A stretch of DNA of 64,000 nucleotides, from NCBI RefSeq assembly GCF_009858335.1, contig NZ_VMSE01000001.1, positions 1,860,001-1,924,000 of the forward strand, given 5' to 3'. The position numbers were made by a program, and so were the translations under genes. Shown here one piece after another: positions 27,387 to 34,127 of this stretch; the first letter of the stretch is position 1; each line of letters opens with the position of its first letter. The notes beneath the pieces were generated by a model. That model was not told the origin of the DNA and made no database searches. It saw nothing but the letters and a program-made list of their open reading frames with translations. This DNA comes from Methylovorus glucosotrophus. Its GTDB lineage: Bacteria > Pseudomonadota > Gammaproteobacteria > Burkholderiales > Methylophilaceae.

Positions 27387-28445
27387 TTACGCTAGAGCCA
27401 GCACAGCGTTGCTGTTACGCTTGCCGCAACCCAGACCGAACTTGCTGGTCATAGCGAAGTGGTATGTGTACTGGTCGATTGGGCGACCTGGATAACGCAT
27501 ACGCATAAAGTCTTCGCTGTCGCGGTGCAGCTGAATGCCGCCGCTGGTCTCTGCGGACAGGTTCAGCATGTAGCAACGCTTGGCCCATGGAATGGCAGGA
27601 GCGGACAAGCCGAAATTTGTGTCAAAGTCGGGCACATAGGTCAGCGGGATGCCATCAAACTTCAAGGTGTCTGTGGCCATGTCGATAGACAGCTTGGAAC
27701 CGCCGCCATAGGTAACCTGGGTGACGTTAGCAGCGATCACTGCATTGCGCAGGGCGTCATAAAACGCAGAGCCCACGAAAATGTGAGTGAAGCGGCCCTT
27801 GCGGCGTTGAATATCACGCTTGGATTGCTCCAGCGCATCGAGCAGCACAGCCAAGCTGGTACCCAAGCCTGTGCGCGCAATGTTCTGCCAGTAGGTGTTG
27901 CTTGCAGCGATATTGCCGATAGTGCCGGACGTAGGTGCGGTAGACACAATGGCATCAATGCCAGGTTGCGCATTGGTATATTGGGAGCCATCCAGCCACA
28001 ACAGGCTGTGCACGTGATCTTTGACGCCTTCTTTCAGCGCTGTGAACTGAGACACGATCATGTTTGTCAGCTGGACAGCTTCGCTTGCCGTGGCAGTGGA
28101 TTTGCCGATGTCATCATTGACCTTGATGCCGGCGCGCAGCAACTCATCCTCGGACAGCACAAAACCGTCATGGTGATTCATCCAGTCCCACTTGGATAAA
28201 TCATTCGGATTGCGGCTGTTGTAGGTTACGCGGCCATTGCCAGAATAGAGCTGGCCATTGGCGTCATTGGATTTGAAGATGTTGATGGTGAAGCCATCAA
28301 TACCGCCAACGATGTCTTTGGCCTTTGGCGTCAGGGCATCCAGCAAAGGACGCTCAACGTTCATCTGATCAACGGGGGTGTTCTTTTGGTAAGCGGTAAT
28401 CGCCACCTTGCCGATACGGGCAATTTCGGTTGCATTTAAAGCCAT
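27387..28445 (-). CDS. Major capsid protein
   Basis: 352 aa, no signal peptide. Segments such as FVLSEDELLRAGIKVNDDIG, VLLDALEQSKRDIQRRKGRFTHIFVGSAFYDALRN and FMRMRYPGRPIDQYTYHFAMTSKFGLG fit an HK97-fold capsid subunit. It follows a scaffold-like gene and the portal, the expected order, and has a strong AGGAG before ATG. No prohead protease is evident, matching a scaffold-dependent podovirus. Confidence 0.8.
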   Translation of the reverse strand: MALNATEIARIGKVAITAYQKNTPVDQMNVERPLLDALTPKAKDIVGGIDGFTINIFKSNDANGQLYSGNGRVTYNSRNPNDLSKWDWMNHHDGFVLSEDELLRAGIKVNDDIGKSTATASEAVQLTNMIVSQFTALKEGVKDHVHSLLWLDGSQYTNAQPGIDAIVSTAPTSGTIGNIAASNTYWQNIARTGLGTSLAVLLDALEQSKRDIQRRKGRFTHIFVGSAFYDALRNAVIAANVTQVTYGGGSKLSIDMATDTLKFDGIPLTYVPDFDTNFGLSAPAIPWAKRCYMLNLSAETSGGIQLHRDSEDFMRMRYPGRPIDQYTYHFAMTSKFGLGCGKRNSNAVLALA

Positions 28446-28534
28446 GGTTACTCTCCTAAACTATGAAATAGGTTCACTTCATGGTTGGGCGAGACCAGAA
28501 CAGCCCTGCGTGGTGACGAATCCACTTACAGTCC

Positions 28535-29584
28535 TTACTCGGCAAGGCCGAGGTCTTGCAGCACAGCTTCTGCAGGTGTGGCCGCAGATGCCGGGCGCGA
28601 CGCGCCAAAACCATTGCCACGCAAAGGCTGTGCTTGTGATCGCTGAGAGCTTCGCTGTGCAGTAAGCGACTTCTTCAGCGACTTGTATTGAATTTCAAGG
28701 ATTCCGGGCCATTGCGAAGGCGGGAACCGCTTGCCGATTTCTTCCAGGTCCTGTTTCAGGTAAGGAAGGATTGCCGGAAAATCAGGATCTGTTGATTGCC
28801 AGCTCTTTTGCAGTGCCTCGACATCAGAAACGGCCTTATCAATCACTTGCGTCTGCTGCTCTTGCAGCTGCCGCTGCTCGTTCATTCCTGCACTTTGGCG
28901 CTGAGCCCTTTCTTGCAGAGAGCGAGCACGAGCCACTTCCAGCGCAGTTGGCTCATCCAACTCAAGATTTTCAACCCGCTGAGCAATATCAGGGTACTGG
29001 TCCAGGATTGATGCGCTGATCTGAATGCGTCGCCCATGTGCGGCTTCAAATTGTCGAATCTGGTCGGCAATAATGGCTTGGAATTTATCCGCATCCCCAG
29101 TCGCCAACACTTGGCGATATTCGGAGAAATTCACCAGGTCATTTGCGGCGTTTTCGTCGCTGAAACCAAGTTGCCGGAGATGGTCAAAGCTTTCCTTGAA
29201 CTGCATCACACTGGCTTCAAGCTTATCGGCGCGTTCCTTTTCTGTTTTGTAGCCCTCGGTCACCTTCCGGAAACGCTCATTGGTGTTCGGGTTACGGGAC
29301 ATCAATGGCTTCAGGTCATCATCCGTGATGGCCTTGTCATCAACGGGCTTTTGTTCAGCAGCTTCATCTGCTGGCTTTTGTTCCTCGGCATTACCTGCGC
29401 CAGCCTCTACATCGGCAGCAGAATCATCGCCAAGGCCAAGCTCAGTCAATACCGCTTCAGAAGGGTCTTCTACAGGTTCATCGGCAGCAGAATCATCAGC
29501 CGATGTGGCATCGGCTTCGCCATCAACAGCCATAAGGGAGAAATACGCGGCCAATCGAAACAGCCATTTGAGGGAAAACAACAT
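28535..29584 (-). CDS. Scaffold protein
   Basis: 349 aa. It has a very acidic N-terminal third (SADDSAADEPVEDPSEA, EQKPADEAAEQKPVDD), then a long helical/coiled-coil region rich in Gln/Glu and a basic C-terminus (SLTAQRSSQRSQAQPLRG) as scaffold proteins use to bind capsid. It precedes the capsid gene. ATG 29584 has an AAAGGTG SD but gives a hydrophobic first 17 residues; ATG 29533 gives a plainer N-terminus without an SD. Confidence 0.75.
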   Translation of the reverse strand: MLFSLKWLFRLAAYFSLMAVDGEADATSADDSAADEPVEDPSEAVLTELGLGDDSAADVEAGAGNAEEQKPADEAAEQKPVDDKAITDDDLKPLMSRNPNTNERFRKVTEGYKTEKERADKLEASVMQFKESFDHLRQLGFSDENAANDLVNFSEYRQVLATGDADKFQAIIADQIRQFEAAHGRRIQISASILDQYPDIAQRVENLELDEPTALEVARARSLQERAQRQSAGMNEQRQLQEQQTQVIDKAVSDVEALQKSWQSTDPDFPAILPYLKQDLEEIGKRFPPSQWPGILEIQYKSLKKSLTAQRSSQRSQAQPLRGNGFGASRPASAATPAEAVLQDLGLAE

Positions 29585-29617
29585 AGGTCGGCACCTTTAT
29601 CTACACGTTTGTGCCGC

Positions 29618-29651
29618 ATTGTGAATCTCTCAAAATCAATCCATGCGATTT
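29618..29651 (-). promoter_or_regulatory. Phage late promoter, copy 3 (scaffold/capsid unit)
   Basis: AAATCGCATGGA (29651-29640), 16 nt, then CACAAT (29623-29618). It follows the portal terminator by about 20 bp, so the scaffold-capsid genes form a new transcription unit. Confidence 0.8.
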
Positions 29652-29672
29652 CTGAATATGCTTAACAGGCAT

Positions 29673-29696
29673 AAAAAAGACGGCCAAGGCCGTCTT
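29673..29696 (-). terminator. Terminator after the portal gene
   Basis: Stem AAGACGGCC/GGCCGTCTT followed on the minus strand by six T residues, 6 nt after the portal stop at 29702. Confidence 0.88.
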
Positions 29697-29701
29697 GAGG
29701 T

Positions 29702-31909
29702 TTAGTCGATAACTACCACTGGAGTGGGTGGGTCATCGACTTCGGGAATTGTCTGCGCTGGAACACTTACCATCATCTGAGCAAGATCGCGCAGGCTTTG
29801 GGCCATGCTGGATATTTCGCTGATTGCTTGGGCCTGCCCTTGCAAAAGCATTGATAGGCCGTCATTTGCCATCTGCTGCTGTTCGGCACCGGTCACGGCT
29901 TGATGCTCTTTCAGGGTTTGCTCACGCTCCTTGATATCCACTTCGCGGCTTTTCAGTTCATAGCCTTGCTTCAAGGTGCTGTTTTCCTGCTGGAGCTGAG
30001 ATACCTGCTGCGACATACCCTGAATCTGCTGTTTCATGGCATTAATGTTCTGCATGACTTCAGGCGGCAATTCCTCCTGGGCGCCCTCTTGCTCACCATC
30101 CTCGCTCTCTGGCTTTTCAGGCAGCCCAAGCAATTGGCGGGCATCAAGGCGTTCATCGAACCGGCGCAACGTTTCGTCCAGCAGGTTGATAATGGTTTCA
30201 GCTGTCTTGTTGTCGCCATTCTGTTTTGCGGCGGTAATCTGCTCGATAGCTTTTTGCAGGAGCGGGAGAAGTTGCAGCCATTGATCACGCTCGCGCATCT
30301 TGTTTGGTTTGGCGGTTGAACCGGCGCGGATACCAACCTCCACCAGGCGGAACATCTGTTCCTGTGAAAGCTGGGGCCATACTGCCTTTTCACCGTAGCG
30401 GCGGGCAATCTCTTCTTGGCTCACATTCTGCAATAACAAATGTGCGGCATACTCGGCCATGTCGGAAAGCCAGTCTTCAAGCACATCCAGATATTCACCT
30501 TGCCGCGATGACATGCCAGCACTCTGGATTTCAGCTTCTGTGGCAGTCTTCGCTACACGTACGGCGCCGCTTGCTGCATCCTGAGAGTTAGATACCTTCT
30601 CAATGTCATAGAGAATGTCTGAAGTCTCATACATCTGTGCGTTGTATGGAATTTCGGGGAGGCTGGCCAGCTGGTCTGCCAATGGTCGCGTCGGGTCCGC
30701 TGAAACACCTATCACATCATCCTTGATGTTGCGGCCATTGATCGCGGATATTTCACTATCGGTGATATCAGACGCCTTATTGATAATGCGAATGGGGATA
30801 TTCTTTTTGCGATGCTCCGAAGCGTTTGTTCTGCGCGTGTTGTACTCGTCCTGCAGCTCAATAAGCTGCTCCACCATGGATTTAGGATCACGAATACCAT
30901 CTACGCGGCGGAATTGGAGCGGGAAGAAGGAATACCACTGCGAACCGAATTTCTCGGGCTGCTGTGGATCTCGTGCGAAGACCGGCACGCCATCACATAG
31001 CGTGTACATGGTCATGTCATCCTTTGACCATACCTCCCATACATAGACGAGCTTGTCATCCTCATCCACGTTGGTTTCTGCGGTCTCTTCATCCTCAGTG
31101 TCACTGATGTACTTCTTAGAACCGCTTGGCGGAGCCTTGCCAAACATGGCTTTGAATTTCCCGACCGTCATGCGCACTCTTTGCGCTATGGCGCCTGCCT
31201 GGCGGTATTCATCAATGTCCCGAATGGAATCGTCCATAATAACGATGTCTTCAACAGGGATGATGTCGATAGCAAGATATTCTGACTCAACAACCTCAAG
31301 TTGCTTTTGCAGAGCCTGCATCTGCTGGCCAAGCTCAAATTTCTTCGCCTCGTGATCAGCGCAATCACCGCCCTGCTCTGAGGTTTCCTTGATGAGCAGC
31401 TCAATACGCATCAGATTGTCCTGGGCATCATTTAGCTGGTTCTTTATAACGGGATCTGTTCTGGTCTCACGGTGCCAGATAACCTTTGCCCAAGCTCGCA
31501 AGGCAGTAAGCGCGCCACGGACGGCTGTTTTGCCGCGAATCTTGAGCTTTGTCTCTTTGACAAAGTAATCATTCAAGGCCTGCTCTAGCGTTTCAGCAAA
31601 CGGCTTGGCGAGCGGATATTCTGCGGTATTGATGCGCTGATTGAGCGTTACGGCTATTTCTGGCGCCTTGGCATAGATGCTCGGCTGGACGGTTTCAAGT
31701 GCCGAACCGATGAGATTGACCCGGACAAGGCCTTTATCATCATCGCCTTCGGGATCGCCGTTAGCATACTCGCGAGCCTTCTTCCAGCTGTCGCGCCGGG
31801 CTTTCATGCCCTTTTCGTATGCCTTTACACGCTTGTGTAAGCGTTTGGCAGCGGCGTTTTGTTCCTCGCCGCCACCATCCTTTTCTTCGTCGATAATTTC
31901 CAGCGACAT
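29702..31909 (-). CDS. Portal protein
   Basis: 735 aa, the usual size for P22-type portals. A DKGLVRVNLIGSALETVQPSIYAKAPEIAV region opens the core; FFPLQFRRVDGIRDPKSMVEQLIELQDEYNTRR is a typical portal core segment. The C-terminal 200 residues are helical and Gln-rich (ENSTLKQGYELKSREVDIKEREQ), like the P22 barrel. It would form the dodecameric DNA gate. It starts 2 bp after the upstream small gene. Confidence 0.85.
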   Translation of the reverse strand: MSLEIIDEEKDGGGEEQNAAAKRLHKRVKAYEKGMKARRDSWKKAREYANGDPEGDDDKGLVRVNLIGSALETVQPSIYAKAPEIAVTLNQRINTAEYPLAKPFAETLEQALNDYFVKETKLKIRGKTAVRGALTALRAWAKVIWHRETRTDPVIKNQLNDAQDNLMRIELLIKETSEQGGDCADHEAKKFELGQQMQALQKQLEVVESEYLAIDIIPVEDIVIMDDSIRDIDEYRQAGAIAQRVRMTVGKFKAMFGKAPPSGSKKYISDTEDEETAETNVDEDDKLVYVWEVWSKDDMTMYTLCDGVPVFARDPQQPEKFGSQWYSFFPLQFRRVDGIRDPKSMVEQLIELQDEYNTRRTNASEHRKKNIPIRIINKASDITDSEISAINGRNIKDDVIGVSADPTRPLADQLASLPEIPYNAQMYETSDILYDIEKVSNSQDAASGAVRVAKTATEAEIQSAGMSSRQGEYLDVLEDWLSDMAEYAAHLLLQNVSQEEIARRYGEKAVWPQLSQEQMFRLVEVGIRAGSTAKPNKMRERDQWLQLLPLLQKAIEQITAAKQNGDNKTAETIINLLDETLRRFDERLDARQLLGLPEKPESEDGEQEGAQEELPPEVMQNINAMKQQIQGMSQQVSQLQQENSTLKQGYELKSREVDIKEREQTLKEHQAVTGAEQQQMANDGLSMLLQGQAQAISEISSMAQSLRDLAQMMVSVPAQTIPEVDDPPTPVVVID

Positions 31910-31911
31910 GG

Positions 31912-32223
31912 TTAGTCGATATCAGACAGAAGAGTAGCTTGGATATTGCCGCTGGTATATGCGGTGACATTGAAGCGGATGAATTGCGCCAGCGTCACTT
32001 GCTGAATGTTGAGGCCGGGGCCGGTAACAGCAGCAGCGCCTGGAGCTGTGCCCCATGTGGAACCATCTTGGGATGTTTGCAGGATGGCAGAGCCAACGAA
32101 TGCACCGCCCGGCGATCCAATAATGGCCGCAACGGTCATACCCGGCAAAAAGCCAGCCTCAGTGGTTGAAATTGTGGCGCCAGCAGCGAGCGCTGCCAGA
32201 ATTGCGGATTGCTTGATTTTCAT
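31912..32223 (-). CDS. Hypothetical protein before the portal
   Basis: 103 aa, Ala/Gly/Thr-rich with alternating strands (LQTSQDGSTWGTAPGAAAVTG, QFIRFNVTAYTSGNIQATLL). It could be a small decoration protein; the composition fits a secreted or virion-exposed beta fold. It shares the late promoter and a 2-bp junction with the portal gene. Confidence 0.6.
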   Translation of the reverse strand: MKIKQSAILAALAAGATISTTEAGFLPGMTVAAIIGSPGGAFVGSAILQTSQDGSTWGTAPGAAAVTGPGLNIQQVTLAQFIRFNVTAYTSGNIQATLLSDID

Positions 32224-32265
32224 GGGATTCTCCTAGCTTGGAATTGACTGTTAACAGCAGTCCAC

Positions 32266-32299
32266 ACTCTAACTACGCCAGTTTTAATCCATGCGATTT
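32266..32299 (-). promoter_or_regulatory. Phage late promoter, copy 2 (portal unit)
   Basis: AAATCGCATGGA (32299-32288), 16 nt, then TAGAGT (32271-32266), followed by GTGTGG as in copy 1. Confidence 0.82.
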
Positions 32300-32315
32300 A
32301 GAGGGAGGTCGAATA

Positions 32316-32415
32316 CCAGCCCCGAAGGGCTGGCGATCTACCCGGCCCCTCCTCAAGGGCCTAGCAGCAAGTTATTCAGGCTTGCCACCTTTTCGGGCCT
32401 AGCTTACCGAAGGCC
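32316..32415 (-). ncRNA. Stem-loop-rich intergenic segment
   Basis: The 323-bp gap 32224-32546 has no minus-strand gene. Four GC-rich hairpins lie in a row: 32396-32415 (GGCC/GGCC), 32367-32385 (GCAAG/CTTGC), 32344-32361 (GGCCC/GGGCC) and 32316-32333, which on the minus strand is CCAGCCC-UUCG-GGGCUGG with a UUCG tetraloop. It may be a terminator array for the upstream unit or a structured RNA. Confidence 0.4.
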
Positions 32416-32460
32416 AGGCACCTGCCGTTGCGGGCGGGTTCTTCTAGTACTTAAGTACAA

Positions 32461-32489
32461 TTGCAATAAATTTCCCGTCTTGCCATACT
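32461..32489 (+). promoter_or_regulatory. Sigma70-like promoter for the small plus-strand gene
   Basis: TTGCAA, 17 nt, CATACT, ending 57 nt before the ATG of the 38-aa ORF. Confidence 0.5.
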
Positions 32490-32546
32490 TCACTAAACGG
32501 CAACAAAGCCGTAATAACTATATGAGTCAGGAAACGGGGAATTACC

Positions 32547-32663
32547 ATGTCAAACACACTGCTGTGGCTGTGTCTTATCGTTATTGTTGCGGGCCTTATC
32601 ATCTTTGGTCTTGTTTCAAAAACGGCCAAAGAACCTATCGAAGATCACTACAAAATCTGGTAA
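32547..32663 (+). CDS. 38-aa single-span membrane peptide (moron candidate)
   Basis: MSNTLLWLCLIVIVAGLI followed by IFGLVSKTAKEPIEDHYKIW: one membrane helix and a short charged tail. GGGGAA lies 6 nt before the ATG and a promoter-like pair is upstream. It is the only plus-strand gene between two late units and its stop abuts the stop of the SGNH gene, so it may be expressed in the lysogen. Confidence 0.6.
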   Translation: MSNTLLWLCLIVIVAGLIIFGLVSKTAKEPIEDHYKIW

Positions 32664-34058
32664 CTAAGTCAGCTTGTACAGTTCAGGATTGCCGATATCA
32701 ATTATTGATGCGCCGGTAGACGCGGCCACTTTAATGGCAACGAAAAACTCAAGCGACGTAATATCCACATCCAGCAACCTTGGCGGAGTTAAGCGCTTGC
32801 CTGATCCTGATTTTTGCGGGTAGGTAATAGTTGGCTCTTCTGTCGTATTTGGCTCGAACATCCCATACATCTGAGCAGTTCCATTAATTCTGTTCGTTGC
32901 GGCCAAGCGATTAAGACCGGAGTTTCCAGATACTTGGAACTCAAACCCTGATTGAATAATGTCACCCTTTGCGACGAGCGCTGCCAGGCCTGTAGTGTTG
33001 GTGGTCTTGAGATAGATCACACTTGCGCTTGCGCCTGCATTAGTAATAGCCAGTCGGATCATATTAGGGGCAAGTGGCGTTACAGTAACTGCTGCATTTC
33101 CTGATGCAACTTGAACATTCCAACCTGCAGGAATATTGCCTGGATTAGTGATTGTTCCAGACCCTGGGGTATTAGTGCCGCCCGTAGTTCCCCAAACATC
33201 CTGTACTAAATTAGCGCCCTTTGTTTTGTACCTTGTGAGGTTAACTTTTTTAGCAATGTTGTTGAACATTGCATAGCCAGATACCTGCGCACCAGACGAT
33301 GTGAAATGAATACCGTCATCAGAGCGCAGCAGATTGGGAAGAGCATCCAAAGCTGCGGATGATGGGTCAACCATTGCACTGTATGTGTCATTCCATATCA
33401 CATTGCTGTACTTCTTGCACATTGACTGCAGGCCAGCATTGATAAGTGGGATAAGGTAAGCGCGGACCTTTGCTCCCGTTGAACCAGATTGGTAAATTGG
33501 ATTGATAGAGCAAATGACAATAATTTTCTTGGAGGCAAGTCCAAGGATTATTTGCTCCATCACTGAGATGATCGTTTGCACCGCATCATTATTTGAAAGG
33601 GTGGAATTTAGGTTATTAATCCCCCCTCTCACTATCGCGCACTCATTTGTATCCGCCGCGGCCAACGGAACCTGGACAGCCAGGATTTCTTCCAGGGTAC
33701 GCCCGCCAATGGCGTAACAGTTAACAATGTCAAACCCGGTCAGGCCATATGCCATCGCCAAGTCGTTATACCAGGCAATTTCAGAGTTTGAGTATGTGCC
33801 AGATGACAAGACGCCACCAGATTGCGGCAACCCATAAGCAATTAGCGAGTCTCCTAAAGCCGATGTTGAGGATTTTGCTGCAATTAGCGACGACCCTCCG
33901 GTAAGCGGAGGGATGGGGTCGGCTATATTGGTAAGAATTGCCGCGCCTTCTGAAATCAACTGATTTGCATTGACATCAGAAAGAGCATTCCCCATCCAGT
34001 CCGTATATAGGCCACGTGGGATAAGCAGCGAGTTAACTTTCAGCACATGGATATTCAT
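32664..34058 (-). CDS. SGNH/GDSL hydrolase-domain virion protein
   Basis: 464 aa. The catalytic blocks are visible: block I ALGDSLIAYG with Ser71, GGRTLEEIL, block III RGGINNLNS and block V DGIHFTSSG with the Asp/His pair. The domain spans about residues 60-270; the C-terminal part is beta-rich. Such esterases in phage structural units deacetylate surface polysaccharide or act on cell envelope. It is transcribed alone from a late promoter, between terminase and portal. Confidence 0.8.
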   Translation of the reverse strand: MNIHVLKVNSLLIPRGLYTDWMGNALSDVNANQLISEGAAILTNIADPIPPLTGGSSLIAAKSSTSALGDSLIAYGLPQSGGVLSSGTYSNSEIAWYNDLAMAYGLTGFDIVNCYAIGGRTLEEILAVQVPLAAADTNECAIVRGGINNLNSTLSNNDAVQTIISVMEQIILGLASKKIIVICSINPIYQSGSTGAKVRAYLIPLINAGLQSMCKKYSNVIWNDTYSAMVDPSSAALDALPNLLRSDDGIHFTSSGAQVSGYAMFNNIAKKVNLTRYKTKGANLVQDVWGTTGGTNTPGSGTITNPGNIPAGWNVQVASGNAAVTVTPLAPNMIRLAITNAGASASVIYLKTTNTTGLAALVAKGDIIQSGFEFQVSGNSGLNRLAATNRINGTAQMYGMFEPNTTEEPTITYPQKSGSGKRLTPPRLLDVDITSLEFFVAIKVAASTGASIIDIGNPELYKLT

Positions 34059-34089
34059 ATGGGCGCTCCGAAGGGTGATTTTCGGTCAC

Positions 34090-34123
34090 ACTCTATCGGC
34101 GGAGCTTCCATTCCATGCGATTT
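34090..34123 (-). promoter_or_regulatory. Phage late promoter, copy 1 (SGNH gene)
   Basis: AAATCGCATGGA (34123-34112), 16 nt, then TAGAGT (34095-34090) followed by GTGTG. It begins 5 bp after the terminase stop. Confidence 0.82.
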
Positions 34124-34127
34124 GAGA

